NCBI RefSeq assembly: GCF_050942215.1
Contig: NZ_CP192056.1
Location: 620,001 to 684,000, forward strand
Origin: Sphaerimonospora sp050942215
Lineage (GTDB): Bacteria > Actinomycetota > Actinomycetes > Streptosporangiales > Streptosporangiaceae
Length of the DNA stretch: 64,000 bases
Direction of reading: 5' to 3'
Shown here piece by piece: positions 1-8,847 of the stretch. How positions within the stretch are numbered: the first letter of the stretch is position 1; every line of letters starts with the position of its first letter. Both the position numbers and the translations under genes were made by a program. The notes under the pieces are model-generated. The model ran no database searches. It was not told where the DNA came from and saw nothing but the letters and a program-made list of their open reading frames with translations.

Positions 1-1
1 G

Positions 2-22
2 GTGGAGGAGGACGCCAAGTGA
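2..22 (+). CDS. nuoJ: NADH-quinone oxidoreductase subunit J, C-terminal end (partial)
   Basis: Only the last six codons (VEEDAK) and the TGA stop at 20-22 lie in the window; the rest is upstream. The stop overlaps the GTG start of nuoK at 19, the usual nuoJ-nuoK coupling. The identity is inferred from position alone, since nuoJ precedes nuoK in bacterial complex I operons. Confidence 0.6.
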   Translation: MEEDAK

Positions 23-315
23 CGACGCACTATCTCGTGCTCTCCGCGCTGCTGTTCACCATCGGCGGTGTCGGCGTGCTCGTACGGCGCAACGCCATCG
101 TGGTGTTCATGTGCGTGGAGCTCATGCTCAACGCCTGCAACCTGGCGTTCGTCACCTTCGCCCGGCAGAACGGCAGTCTCGACGGGCAGGTCATCGCGTT
201 CTTCGTGATGATCGTGGCCGCGGCCGAGGTCGTCATCGGCCTGGCCATCATCGTGACGATCTTCCGAACCCGCAGGTCCGCGTCGGTCGATGACGCGAGC
301 CTGCTGAAGCACTAA
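19..315 (+). CDS. nuoK: NADH-quinone oxidoreductase subunit K
   Basis: Small membrane subunit of complex I, 98 aa, with three predicted transmembrane helices. The family core is visible: RRNAIVVFMCVELMLNACNL, with the membrane Glu of the VELMLNA segment, followed by the second conserved Glu in VAAAEVVIGLAI. It forms part of the proton pathway next to NuoJ. The GTG start overlaps the preceding nuoJ stop. A second, longer nuoK lies at 59867. This copy has the standard length and no tail, fitting the main respiratory complex. Confidence 0.95.
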   Translation: MTTHYLVLSALLFTIGGVGVLVRRNAIVVFMCVELMLNACNLAFVTFARQNGSLDGQVIAFFVMIVAAAEVVIGLAIIVTIFRTRRSASVDDASLLKH

Positions 316-324
316 GAGGTAGCC

Positions 325-2235
325 GTGGAACCCGCTGAGATCGCATCGATCGCCCAGCACTCCGGGGGGGCGATCGGCGTCGCCTGGCTGATGATCGCCC
401 TGCCCCTGGTGGGAGCGGCCGTCCTCCTGCTGGGCGGACGCAGGACCGACAAGTTCGGCCACCTGCTGGGCGTCCTCATGGCCGTCGCGTCCTTCGTGGT
501 CGCCGCACTGGTCTTCGTCCAGCTGCTGGGCTTCGCACCGGGTGAGCGCCGCCGCGGGGTCACGCTGTTCGAGTTCATCCCCGGCCTCGTCGACAACGTG
601 GGCCTGCTGGTCGACCCGTTGTCGATCTCGTTCTGCCTGCTGATCACCGGTGTCGGCTCGCTGATCCACATCTACTCGATCGGCTACATGGCGCACGACC
701 CGGCCAGGCGGCGTTTCTTCGCCTACCTGAACCTGTTCGTGGCGGCGATGCTGCTGCTGGTGCTGGCCGACAACTACCTGGTCCTGTTCGTCGGCTGGGA
801 GGGCGTGGGCCTGGCGTCGTACCTGCTGATCGGGTTCTGGCAGCACAAGCCCTCGGCGGCCACCGCGGCCAAGAAGGCCTTCGTCGTCAACCGGGTCGGC
901 GACGTCGGTCTGCTGATCGCGATGTTCGCGATCTTCGCGACGTTCCACTCACTGACCTTCAGCGGGGTGCTCGACCGGGTGGGCGACGCCTCGCAGGGCA
1001 CGCTGACCGCGATCGGCCTGCTGCTGCTGGTCGGCGCGTGCGGCAAGTCGGCGCAGCTTCCGCTGCAGGCGTGGCTTCTGGACGCGATGGAGGGCCCGAC
1101 CCCGGTCTCGGCCCTCATCCACGCCGCGACCATGGTCACCGCCGGCGTCTACCTGATCGTCAGGTCCGGCCCGATCTTCGAGGGCACCGGGACCGCCCAG
1201 CTCGTCGTGACGATCGTCGGTGTGGCCACCCTGCTCGCCGGTGCGATCATCGGTACCGCCAAGGACGACATCAAGAAGGCCCTCGCCGGGTCGACGATGT
1301 CGCAGATCGGCTACATGGTGCTCGCGGCGGGTATCGGCCCGGCCGGGTACGCCTTCGCCATCGCGCACCTGATCACGCACGGCTTCTTCAAGGCCAACCT
1401 GTTCCTCGGCGCCGGATCGATCATGCACGCCATGAACGACGAGGTCGACATGCGGAAGTACGGCGGCCTGCGTACGGTCATGCCGATCACGTTCGCGACC
1501 TTCCTCATCGGCTACCTGGCGATCATCGGGTTCCCGCTGCTGTCCGGCTACTTCACCAAGGACGGCATCATCGAGACCGCGATGGAGTACAGCGCGGTCC
1601 TCGGCTGGCTGGCCGTGCTCGGCGCAGGCATCACCGGCTTCTACATGTCCCGTCTGGTGTTCATGACCTTCTTCGGGAAGAAGAGGTGGGACGCCAAGGC
1701 TCACCCGCACGAGTCGCCGGCCGTGATGACCTGGCCGCTGATCCTGCTGTCGATCGGCTCGATCGCCCTGGGCGCGTTCCTTATCCTGGGCAACCGGTTC
1801 ATGATCTTCCTGTCGCCCGCTGTCGGGGCGCCGGAGCACCTGCCCGCCTTCGATCCGTTCAGCGTGCCCGGGCTCACGACGATCGCGCTGGTCGCGGTCG
1901 GCGCGGTGTTCGCCTGGATGCGGTACGGCGCCGCCGAGGTGCCGGCGACCGCCCCGCGCGGCTCGTTCCTCACCACGTTCGCCCGCCGTGACCTGTACGG
2001 CGACGCGCTGAACGAGGCGCTGTTCATGCGGCCCGGCCAGTGGCTGACGCGGCTGGCGGTGTTCTTCGACAATCGCGGGGTGGACGGCGTGGTCAACGGG
2101 CTCGCCGCGTTCATCGGCGGCACGTCGGGCCGGGTGCGCAGGATCCAGACCGGATTCGTCCGCTCGTACGCGCTGTCGATATTCGTCGGCGCCGCCGTCC
2201 TGGTCGGTGCCTGGTTCGTCGTAGGGAACCTGTGA
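325..2235 (+). CDS. nuoL: NADH-quinone oxidoreductase subunit L
   Basis: Antiporter-like proton-pumping subunit of complex I, 636 aa, the usual NuoL length. Visible motifs are YLVLFVGWEGVGLASYLLIG, the lysine-containing KSAQLPLQAWLLDAMEGPTP segment and STMSQIGYM/HGFFKANLFLGAGS in the discontinuous helix region, then a C-terminal lateral helix. The GTG start at 325 follows an AGAGG ribosome site, 9 nt after nuoK. The stop overlaps the ATG of nuoM (TGATG), so the two are translationally coupled. It lacks the Gly/Pro insertion present in the paralogue at 60289. Confidence 0.96.
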   Translation: MEPAEIASIAQHSGGAIGVAWLMIALPLVGAAVLLLGGRRTDKFGHLLGVLMAVASFVVAALVFVQLLGFAPGERRRGVTLFEFIPGLVDNVGLLVDPLSISFCLLITGVGSLIHIYSIGYMAHDPARRRFFAYLNLFVAAMLLLVLADNYLVLFVGWEGVGLASYLLIGFWQHKPSAATAAKKAFVVNRVGDVGLLIAMFAIFATFHSLTFSGVLDRVGDASQGTLTAIGLLLLVGACGKSAQLPLQAWLLDAMEGPTPVSALIHAATMVTAGVYLIVRSGPIFEGTGTAQLVVTIVGVATLLAGAIIGTAKDDIKKALAGSTMSQIGYMVLAAGIGPAGYAFAIAHLITHGFFKANLFLGAGSIMHAMNDEVDMRKYGGLRTVMPITFATFLIGYLAIIGFPLLSGYFTKDGIIETAMEYSAVLGWLAVLGAGITGFYMSRLVFMTFFGKKRWDAKAHPHESPAVMTWPLILLSIGSIALGAFLILGNRFMIFLSPAVGAPEHLPAFDPFSVPGLTTIALVAVGAVFAWMRYGAAEVPATAPRGSFLTTFARRDLYGDALNEALFMRPGQWLTRLAVFFDNRGVDGVVNGLAAFIGGTSGRVRRIQTGFVRSYALSIFVGAAVLVGAWFVVGNL

Positions 2236-3761
2236 TGCCCTGGCTTTCAACCCTGATGGGCGTGTCCGTACTGGGCGCGCTGGGTGTGACCCTGATCCGG
2301 AACGACAAGCTCGCCAAGCAGTTCACCCTGCTGGTCTCGCTCATCGTTCTGGCGCTGACCGTCACCATGGCGGTGCAGTTCAGCCCGAACGGCGACCAAT
2401 GGCAGTTCCAGGAGAACCACAGCTGGATCCCGGCGTTCGGGATCAACTACAGCCTGGCCGTCGACGGCATCGCACTCGTGCTGATCCTGCTGTCGGTGAT
2501 CCTGGTGCCGATCGTGGTGCTGGCCTCATGGCATGACGCCGAGAAGGGCAAGCGCTCGGTCCGGACGTACTTCTCGCTGATCCTCGTGCTCGAAGCCATG
2601 ATGATCGGCGTCTTCGCCGCGACCGACGTCTTCCTCTTCTACGTCCTCTTCGAGGCCATGCTGATCCCGATGTACTTCATGATCGGGTCGTACGGCGGGG
2701 CGCAGCGATCGTACGCCGCGGTCAAGTTCCTGCTGTACTCGCTGTTCGGCGGGCTGCTGATGCTGGTCGCGGTGATCGCGCTCTACTCGATCGCCGGCAA
2801 GAACACGTTCATGCTCTCCGACCTGATCGGCACCGTCCAGGACGTGAACACGCAGAAGTGGCTGTTCCTCGGCTTCTTCATCGCGTTCGCGATCAAGGCT
2901 CCGCTGTGGCCGTTCCACACCTGGCTGCCCGACGCGGCCGCCCAGGCTCCCGCGGGCGCCGCCGTACTGCTGGTCGGCGTGCTCGACAAGGTCGGCACCT
3001 TCGGCATGCTGCGCTTCTGCCTGCAGCTGTTCCCCGACGCATCGGCGTACTTCACGCCGCTGGTGATCGTGCTGGCGGTGATCGGAGTGATCTACGGCGC
3101 GATCGTGGCCATCGGGCAGACCGACATGATGCGGCTCATCGCCTATACCTCGGTCTCGCACTTCGGGGTGATCACCCTGGGCGTGTTCGCGATGACCAAG
3201 GGCAACCCCGGGGCGCAGGACGCCGGCGCCGGCGCCACGCTCTACATGGTCAACCACGGCTTCTCGACGGGCGCGCTGTTCCTGATCGTCGGCTTCCTCA
3301 TCTACCGTCGCGGCTCGCAGTTCATCGCGGACTACGGCGGCGTGCAGAAGGTCGCCCCGATCCTCGCGGGGACGTTCCTCGTGGCGGGTCTGTCCAGCCT
3401 CTCGCTGCCGGGGCTCAGCACGTTCGTGAGCGAGTTCATGGTGCTGTCCGGCGCGTTCCGGCTGCACGTCCCGGCCGCCGCGATCGCCACGATCGGCGTC
3501 ATCCTGGCCGCCATCTACATCCTGTGGATGTACCAGCGGACGATGAACGGGCCGACGGCGGAGTCCGTCAAGACCCTGCCCGACCTCAACGCGCGGGAGA
3601 AGTGGGTCGTGGCGCCGCTGGTCGCGCTGCTGCTCGTCTTCGGCTTCTACCCCAAGCCGCTGCTCGACGTCATCAATCCGGCGGTGAAGGACACGCTGTC
3701 CAGCGTCTCGGTCACCGCTGATCAGGCCGCTGCCGCACACGGTGTCAAGGAGGCCAAGTGA
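2235..3761 (+). CDS. nuoM: NADH-quinone oxidoreductase subunit M
   Basis: Antiporter-like membrane subunit of complex I, 508 aa. The start is the ATG overlapping the nuoL stop; the open frame extends further upstream inside nuoL but that part has no NuoM character. Family motifs include FYVLFEAMLIPMYFMIG with the essential membrane Glu, KAPLWPFHTWLPDAAAQAPA and TDMMRLIAYTSVSHFGVI. The 3' end carries AAGGAGG directly before nuoN, giving tight coupling. Confidence 0.96.
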   Translation: MPWLSTLMGVSVLGALGVTLIRNDKLAKQFTLLVSLIVLALTVTMAVQFSPNGDQWQFQENHSWIPAFGINYSLAVDGIALVLILLSVILVPIVVLASWHDAEKGKRSVRTYFSLILVLEAMMIGVFAATDVFLFYVLFEAMLIPMYFMIGSYGGAQRSYAAVKFLLYSLFGGLLMLVAVIALYSIAGKNTFMLSDLIGTVQDVNTQKWLFLGFFIAFAIKAPLWPFHTWLPDAAAQAPAGAAVLLVGVLDKVGTFGMLRFCLQLFPDASAYFTPLVIVLAVIGVIYGAIVAIGQTDMMRLIAYTSVSHFGVITLGVFAMTKGNPGAQDAGAGATLYMVNHGFSTGALFLIVGFLIYRRGSQFIADYGGVQKVAPILAGTFLVAGLSSLSLPGLSTFVSEFMVLSGAFRLHVPAAAIATIGVILAAIYILWMYQRTMNGPTAESVKTLPDLNAREKWVVAPLVALLLVFGFYPKPLLDVINPAVKDTLSSVSVTADQAAAAHGVKEAK

Positions 3762-5311
3762 ACGGCACCATTCCAGCGCCGACAATCGAGTACGGCATGC
3801 TGGCGCCGCTGCTCGTCGTCTTCGGCGCGGCGATCGCGGGCGTGCTGGTCGAGGCGTTCGCCCCGCGCTACCTGCGTTCGGCGATCCATCTGCCGATCAC
3901 GCTGCTGTCGCTGCTGATCTCTTTCGGGCTGATCGTCTGGCAGTGGATCCAGGGCGTGCCGACCAAGGCCGCCGCTATGGGCGCCATCGCGGTCGACGGT
4001 CCGGCGATGTTCATCTGGGGCACCATCCTGGTGCTGGGGTTCGTCAGCGTGCTGCTCATCAATGACGAGGGGCAATTCGTCGGCGCGGCCGCCGCCGTAC
4101 CCGGCTCGGCCGAGGAGGAGCAGGCGCTGTACGAGGGGGCGGCCCACACCGAGGTCTACCCGCTCGTGCTGTTCGCCGTCGGCGGCATGATGCTGTTCCC
4201 GGCAGCCAACGACCTGCTCATCGCGTTCGTGGCCCTCGAAGTCATGTCGCTGCCGCTGTACCTGCTGTGCGGTCTGGCGCGCCGTCGCCGCCTGCTCTCG
4301 CAGGAGGCCGCGATGAAGTACTTCCTGCTGGGCGCATTCTCCTCCGCCTTCTTCCTGTACGGCACGGCCATGATCTACGGCTACGCCAACTCGCTCGACC
4401 TGGCGAAGATCGGCGCCACCCTGGGCACGGTCGGCGGCCAGGACATGCTGCTCTACCTCGGCGGCGCGATGATCAGCGTCGGCCTGCTGTTCAAGATCGG
4501 TGGGGCGCCGTTCCAGGCCTGGAAGCCCGACGTCTACCAGGGTGCGCCCACCCCGATCACCGCGCTCATGGCGTCGGGCACGCTGATCGCCGCCTTCGGC
4601 GCGCTGGTGCGGGTCTTCTGGGTCGCCCTCGGCGGCCTGGACTGGGACTGGCGGCCGGTCTTCTACGGTGTGGCGGCTCTCACGATGCTGGTCGGCGCGA
4701 TCCTCGCGATCACCCAGACCGACATCAAGCGGATGCTGGCCTACTCGTCGATCTCGCACAGCGGTTTCCTGCTCATCGGTGTGATCGCCACCGGCAGCGC
4801 CCAGGCCCAGAACACCTCGGCCCTGTCGGGGATCCTGTTCTACCTGGTGGCGTACGGCTTCACCATTGTCGGCGCCTTCGCGGTGGTCACCATGGTGCGC
4901 GACCCCGGCGGCGAGGCCTGGCACCTGTCCCGCTGGGCCGGGCTGGGCAAGCGCTCGCCGCTGCTCGCCGGGGTGTTCACCTTCTTCCTGCTCGCCTTCG
5001 CCGGAATTCCGTTGACCAGCGGTTTCTTCGGCAAGTACGTGATCTTCCAGGCGGCGATCACCGGAGGCGCGCTGTCGCTGGTCATCATCGGCGCGGTGGC
5101 CTCGGCCGTGGCCGCGTTCTTCTACGTCCGTGTGATCGTGCTCATGTTCTTCAGCGATCCGGCGGCTGACGGCCCCTCCGTGGTGCTGCCTTCGCGCGGC
5201 ACGGCGGCTGTGGTCGGTCTCGCGGCATTGGCTACCGTAGTGCTCGGGGTCTTCCCGCAGCCGGTGCTGGACCTGGCGCACTCCGCTGCTCAGTCGTTGT
5301 TCGTACGTTAG
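3758..5311 (+). CDS. nuoN: NADH-quinone oxidoreductase subunit N
   Basis: Last gene of the first complex I operon, 517 aa, the third antiporter-like subunit. The GTG start overlaps the nuoM stop (GTGA) and follows AAGGAGG at 3747-3753. Typical segments are FVALEVMSLPLYLLCGLARR, KIGGAPFQAWKPDVYQGAPT, TDIKRMLAYSSISHSGF and AGIPLTSGFFGKYVIF. It completes the membrane arm and is followed 11 nt later by a polyprenyl diphosphate synthase, linking it to quinone supply. Confidence 0.96.
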   Translation: MNGTIPAPTIEYGMLAPLLVVFGAAIAGVLVEAFAPRYLRSAIHLPITLLSLLISFGLIVWQWIQGVPTKAAAMGAIAVDGPAMFIWGTILVLGFVSVLLINDEGQFVGAAAAVPGSAEEEQALYEGAAHTEVYPLVLFAVGGMMLFPAANDLLIAFVALEVMSLPLYLLCGLARRRRLLSQEAAMKYFLLGAFSSAFFLYGTAMIYGYANSLDLAKIGATLGTVGGQDMLLYLGGAMISVGLLFKIGGAPFQAWKPDVYQGAPTPITALMASGTLIAAFGALVRVFWVALGGLDWDWRPVFYGVAALTMLVGAILAITQTDIKRMLAYSSISHSGFLLIGVIATGSAQAQNTSALSGILFYLVAYGFTIVGAFAVVTMVRDPGGEAWHLSRWAGLGKRSPLLAGVFTFFLLAFAGIPLTSGFFGKYVIFQAAITGGALSLVIIGAVASAVAAFFYVRVIVLMFFSDPAADGPSVVLPSRGTAAVVGLAALATVVLGVFPQPVLDLAHSAAQSLFVR

Positions 5312-5322
5312 GAGCTTTCGGT

Positions 5323-6312
5323 ATGGCTGCGCCGCCCGTTGTGGACATCCCCGTTGTAGATGAGCGGCTGGCCGAGGACCTGGCGAACGGTCTGGAGTCG
5401 GTTGAGAAACTACTCCGGTCGTCCGTCGAGAGCGAGGACGCCTTCATCACGGAGGCGTCCAGGCATTTGATCGAGGCGGGCGGCAAGCGGTTCCGGGCGA
5501 TGCTCGTCCTGCTCGCCGCCCAGTTCGGCAACCCTGGGGCCCCGGGCATCGTGCCCGGGGCCGTCGTCATCGAGTTGACCCATCTGGCGACGCTCTATCA
5601 CGACGACGTGATGGACGAGGCCCGCGTGCGACGCGGTTCGCCGTCCGCCAACGCCCGGTGGGACAACACCGTGGCGATCCTCACCGGTGACTATCTCTTC
5701 GCCCAGGCGTCCGAGATCCTCGCCGACCTCGGCAGCGAGATGATCCGGGTCCAGGCCCGTACGTTCTCCCGCCTCGTCAGGGGCCAGATCAGGGAGACGG
5801 TCGGACCGGCCGAGGGCATCGACGACATCACCCACTACATCCGCGTGCTCGCCGACAAGACCGGCTCGCTCATCGCCACCTCCGGCCGTTTCGGCGCAAT
5901 GCTCTCGGGTGCGCCGGTCGAGGTGGCCGATCGTGTCACCGAGGCGTGCGAGGCCATCGGCGTCGCCTGGCAGCTCGGCGACGACCTGATCGACGTGGCC
6001 TCGTCGGATTCGGGCAAGACGCCGGGCACCGATCTGCGCGAGGGCGTACGCACGCTTCCGGTGCTCCACGCGCTCGCGTCGGCCGACCCGGCGGACGCAC
6101 GGCTGCGCGAGCTGCTGTCCGGTCCCGTGGCCGAGGAGGACCTGGCGGAGGCGCTGAGCCTGCTGCGCGCCCATGTGGCGATGACCCGGGCACGCGAGGA
6201 GCTGCTCCGCTGGTCGGACCGGGCGAAGACCGCGTTGTCCACCCTGCCGGACATTCCGGCCAGGACGGCGCTGATCGCCCTGTGCGACTACGTGGTCGAG
6301 CGCACCGGCTGA
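5323..6312 (+). CDS. Polyprenyl (long-chain trans-) diphosphate synthase
   Basis: Isoprenoid chain elongation enzyme, 329 aa, probably making the menaquinone side chain. Both catalytic Asp-rich motifs are present: DDVMD at residues 94-98, followed by the RRG substrate site, and DDLID at 220-224. GGKRFR at 53-58 is the usual IPP-binding motif. The ATG follows a TAGGAG ribosome site, only 11 nt after nuoN, so it is probably co-transcribed. This order is familiar from actinobacterial nuo operons. The exact chain length (hepta- to nonaprenyl) cannot be read from sequence; the symbols hepT, ispB or grcC1 would all be guesses. Confidence 0.9.
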   Translation: MAAPPVVDIPVVDERLAEDLANGLESVEKLLRSSVESEDAFITEASRHLIEAGGKRFRAMLVLLAAQFGNPGAPGIVPGAVVIELTHLATLYHDDVMDEARVRRGSPSANARWDNTVAILTGDYLFAQASEILADLGSEMIRVQARTFSRLVRGQIRETVGPAEGIDDITHYIRVLADKTGSLIATSGRFGAMLSGAPVEVADRVTEACEAIGVAWQLGDDLIDVASSDSGKTPGTDLREGVRTLPVLHALASADPADARLRELLSGPVAEEDLAEALSLLRAHVAMTRAREELLRWSDRAKTALSTLPDIPARTALIALCDYVVERTG

Positions 6313-6325
6313 TCGCCGCCCTCGC

Positions 6326-7237
6326 TCAGACGGTTTCCAGCGCGGGAGCCGTACGGTCGGCCCGCCTGGAGATCCGTACGGCACGGAGGCTGTCCCAGGT
6401 GAAGACGCACAGCGCGAGCCACACGATGACGAAGCCGACCCATCTGCTCGGCGGCATGACCTCGCGGGCCACCAGCACGCCGCACAGGAACTGCATGGTC
6501 GGGGTGATGTACTGCAGGAGCCCGATCGTCGAGAGCGGGACGCGGATGGCCGCGCCGTTGAAGCACATCAGCGGTATCGCGGTGACGATGCCGGTGGTGG
6601 CCAGCAGCAGCGTGTGTCCCGCGCCCTGGTGGCCGAACGCGCCGGTGCCGTTCCCCTCGATGACGATCAGATAGGTGAGCGCCGGCACCAGGAGCACCAG
6701 CGTCTCGATCGTGAGGCTCTCCGCGCTGCCGACCTGGGCCGCCTTCTTGAACAGGCCGTACGCGCCGAAGCTGGTCGCGAGGATCAGCGCGATCCACGGG
6801 GGGCGGCCGTAGTCCAGGGTGAGGACGATGACGGCCAGTCCGCCGAGCCCGACGGCGGCCCACTGCAGTGTGCGCAGCCGCTCACGGAAGATGACGACGC
6901 CGAAGAGCACGGTGACCAGGGGATTGATGAAGTAGCCCAGTGCGCTTTCGATGACGTGGCCGGAGTTGACCGCGTAGATGTAGACGCCCCAGTTGAGCGC
7001 GATCGTGACGGCCGCGACGGTGAGGAGGAGGAACTGGCGGCGGGTCAGCGAACGGAACCAGGACCAGTGGCGCCGGGCGGCCAGAATCGCGACGACGACG
7101 GCGAGGGACCACACCATCCGGTGGGCGAGGATCTCTACGGCACCCGCCGGCTTGAGCAGCGGCCAGTAAAGGGGGAAGAGGCCCCATATGGAGTAGGCGG
7201 CGATGCCGTAGAGGACACCCCGGCGGCTTTCAGGCAT
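6326..7237 (-). CDS. rarD: EamA family transporter RarD
   Basis: Ten-helix membrane protein of the drug/metabolite transporter superfamily, 303 aa. The N-terminus MPESRRGVLYGIAAYSIWGL and the signature ALNWGVYIYAVNSGHVIESA are those of the RarD subgroup, as is GYFINPL. Two EamA repeats cover roughly residues 8-145 and 150-290. The substrate is unknown; RarD has historically been linked to chloramphenicol sensitivity, which does not prove a function here. The gene converges on the polyprenyl synthase, with 13 bp between stops, and diverges from msrA. Confidence 0.88.
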   Translation of the reverse strand: MPESRRGVLYGIAAYSIWGLFPLYWPLLKPAGAVEILAHRMVWSLAVVVAILAARRHWSWFRSLTRRQFLLLTVAAVTIALNWGVYIYAVNSGHVIESALGYFINPLVTVLFGVVIFRERLRTLQWAAVGLGGLAVIVLTLDYGRPPWIALILATSFGAYGLFKKAAQVGSAESLTIETLVLLVPALTYLIVIEGNGTGAFGHQGAGHTLLLATTGIVTAIPLMCFNGAAIRVPLSTIGLLQYITPTMQFLCGVLVAREVMPPSRWVGFVIVWLALCVFTWDSLRAVRISRRADRTAPALETV

Positions 7238-7364
7238 GAACCCTATCTTCGCTCCTTACCGGGATTAGTGACAAATAAGTATCCCTTGGGTCCGGGTTTA
7301 GGGTTGCTAAGGGGAGGAACAAGGTCGTGCCGGGTGTGGTTGGGAGCGGTGGGAGGTTTTGACG

Positions 7365-8027
7365 ATGGGCTGGCTCTTCGGCAGGGACAAGACGACGATG
7401 GTAGACCCCGCGGACGCGCTGCCGGGCCGCGGTGAGGTCATGCCGGTGGCGGTCCGGCACCAGATCCTGGACGCGCCGCTCGCTCCGCCGTACCCGGACG
7501 GGACGGAGATCGCGGAGTTCGGTCTGGGGTGCTTCTGGGGCGCGGAGCGCAAGTTCTGGCAGACGCCGGGCGTCGTCTCGACGGCCGTCGGGTACGCGGG
7601 CGGATACACCACTAACCCGACGTACGAGGAGGTGTGCACCGGGATGACCGGACACGCCGAGGTCGTCCGCGTGGTCTTCGACCCGGCGACGGTGTCGTAC
7701 GAGGAACTCCTCAAGGTGTTCTGGGAGGCCCACGACCCCACGCAGGGCATGCGGCAGGGCAACGACGTCGGGACGCAGTACCGATCGGCCGTCTACACGC
7801 ACGGGCCGCGACAGGAGAAGTCCGCACTCGCCTCGAAGGAGGCATACCAGGAGGTGCTGACCAAGGCCGGGTACGGACCGATCACCACCGAGATCGCCCC
7901 CGCCCGTGAGTTCTACTTTGCGGAGGATTATCACCAGCAATACCTGTTCAAGGTGCCGAACGGCTACTGCGGCCTCAGCAGCACCGGCGTCGCCTGCCCC
8001 GTCGGCCTGACCACCGGCGAAGCTTGA
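7365..8027 (+). CDS. msrA: Peptide-methionine (S)-S-oxide reductase
   Basis: Repairs methionine S-sulfoxide in proteins, 220 aa. The active site GCFWG is at residues 55-59 (nucleophile Cys56). GYAGG, TGHAEVV and the AEDYHQQY motif follow, with Cys202 and Cys211 near the end as candidate resolving cysteines. The start is the ATG at 7365, which has GGAGG 8 nt upstream; the TTG at 7359 is too close to that site. The last ~115 bp are the first of three direct repeats of this gene's 3' end (other copies at 9409 and 10931), so the gene borders an accessory island. The reading frame itself is intact. Confidence 0.95.
   Translation: MGWLFGRDKTTMVDPADALPGRGEVMPVAVRHQILDAPLAPPYPDGTEIAEFGLGCFWGAERKFWQTPGVVSTAVGYAGGYTTNPTYEEVCTGMTGHAEVVRVVFDPATVSYEELLKVFWEAHDPTQGMRQGNDVGTQYRSAVYTHGPRQEKSALASKEAYQEVLTKAGYGPITTEIAPAREFYFAEDYHQQYLFKVPNGYCGLSSTGVACPVGLTTGEA
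7913..8026. repeat. msrA 3'-end direct repeat, copy 1 (in the intact gene)
   Basis: The repeat core is the 20-mer tacctgttcaaggtgccgaa at 7941-7960, identical at 9442-9461 and 10965-10984. Here it encodes QYLFKVPN of MsrA, and the similarity with copy 3 continues through the final codons of the gene. The core-to-core spacings are 1501 and 1523 bp. Confidence 0.85.
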
Positions 8028-8054
8028 TCTCCGGGCTGATTTAGAGGTGACAGG

Positions 8055-8344
8055 TCAGCTCGTTCGTTGGAGTAGCAGCGTGACGAAACCCCGGTAACCG
8101 TGCAGCCACACGTCGCGGTGCTCCAGAGCTGCCGTGCGAGCAGTGTCGGCGTCCGGGCCGGGATGCTCGTTAGCCCAGCCCAGCGTCGTCCCTGTCCAGG
8201 ACCACTCGTATTCGTCCCATTCGGCCAGGTCGCTGGCGGAGGCGTAGACCAGGTCGAAGCCGGCCGACTCGGCGGCGGTGACGGTGCCGAGCAGGTCCGA
8301 GGTAACCGCTCGCCCTCGAAGCGTGTCTGGACGATCACGTAGCG
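8055..8344 (-). pseudogene. Class I SAM-dependent methyltransferase remnant, C-terminal part, frameshifted
   Basis: Read on the minus strand, about 95 codons resemble the C-terminus of an actinobacterial SAM methyltransferase. It begins YVIVQTRFEGER and then needs a one-base correction near 8307 to continue as VTSDLLGTVTAAESAGFDL, the segment EYEWSWTG and a terminal RDVWLHGYRGFVTLLLQR, ending at TGA 8055-8057. The 5' part of the gene, with the SAM-binding motifs, is missing. It is therefore truncated as well as frameshifted and cannot make an active enzyme. It may be the old neighbour of msrA or part of an incoming segment. Confidence 0.7.
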
Positions 8345-8396
8345 CTGTTGCGTTTATTGCGATTACGGCCGATACTGCAGGAAGGAGGTGCCTGGT

Positions 8397-8846
8397 ATGT
8401 CAGTTGCTTCAATCCAGCCCAGCTCAAGAGATGCGGTGGCGGCTCGCGGCGCTCTTCCTCAGGTTCGCGGCTACCTGCGTCGCCATGGTGAGAGTCCAGC
8501 GCAGATCAACGTAGAAGTGGAGGAGACGCGGGAGGAGTTGGTACTGCCGCGCGCGGCAGTCGAGCTGCTGGCGACGATTCTGGCTCACATGGCCGCCGGT
8601 CGTGGAGTGTCGGTGGTGCCGGCTCATGCGGAACTGACGACTCAGGAAGCGGCTGATCTGCTCAACGTGTCACGGCCCTACCTCATAGGGCTTCTTGATG
8701 CCGGAGAGATCGAGTACCGCTTGGTGGGAACTCACAGGCGGATCAGAGCGGAATCGCTCATGGACTACAAGCGCAAAGATGACCAGCGGCGTCGTGAGGC
8801 CGCAGACGAGCTTTCGGCTATGACTCAAGAGTTGGGTTTCGACTGA
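8397..8846 (+). CDS. HTH (excisionase-type) antitoxin paired with PIN toxin
   Basis: 149 aa. Residues about 80-125 form an excisionase-like helix-turn-helix (LTTQEAADLLNVSRPYLIGL, then a short wing with GTHRRI). The N-terminal part is a predicted helical region of unknown fold. The ATG at 8397 follows AAGGAGGTG at 8382-8390; the GTG at 8388 lies within that site and is rejected. The stop is 2 bp before the PIN gene, the usual order antitoxin then toxin. By context it should neutralise the PIN nuclease and probably autorepress the pair. Confidence 0.75.
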   Translation: MSVASIQPSSRDAVAARGALPQVRGYLRRHGESPAQINVEVEETREELVLPRAAVELLATILAHMAAGRGVSVVPAHAELTTQEAADLLNVSRPYLIGLLDAGEIEYRLVGTHRRIRAESLMDYKRKDDQRRREAADELSAMTQELGFD

Positions 8847-8847
8847 G

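Noticed and set aside
949..2250. Long minus-strand frames opposite nuo, polyprenyl synthase and polysaccharide genes (for example 949-2250, 3722-5281, 43677-45761)
   Set aside because: They are Arg/Gly/Asp/His-rich shadows of real genes, a usual effect of high GC, and have no family character or ribosome sites.
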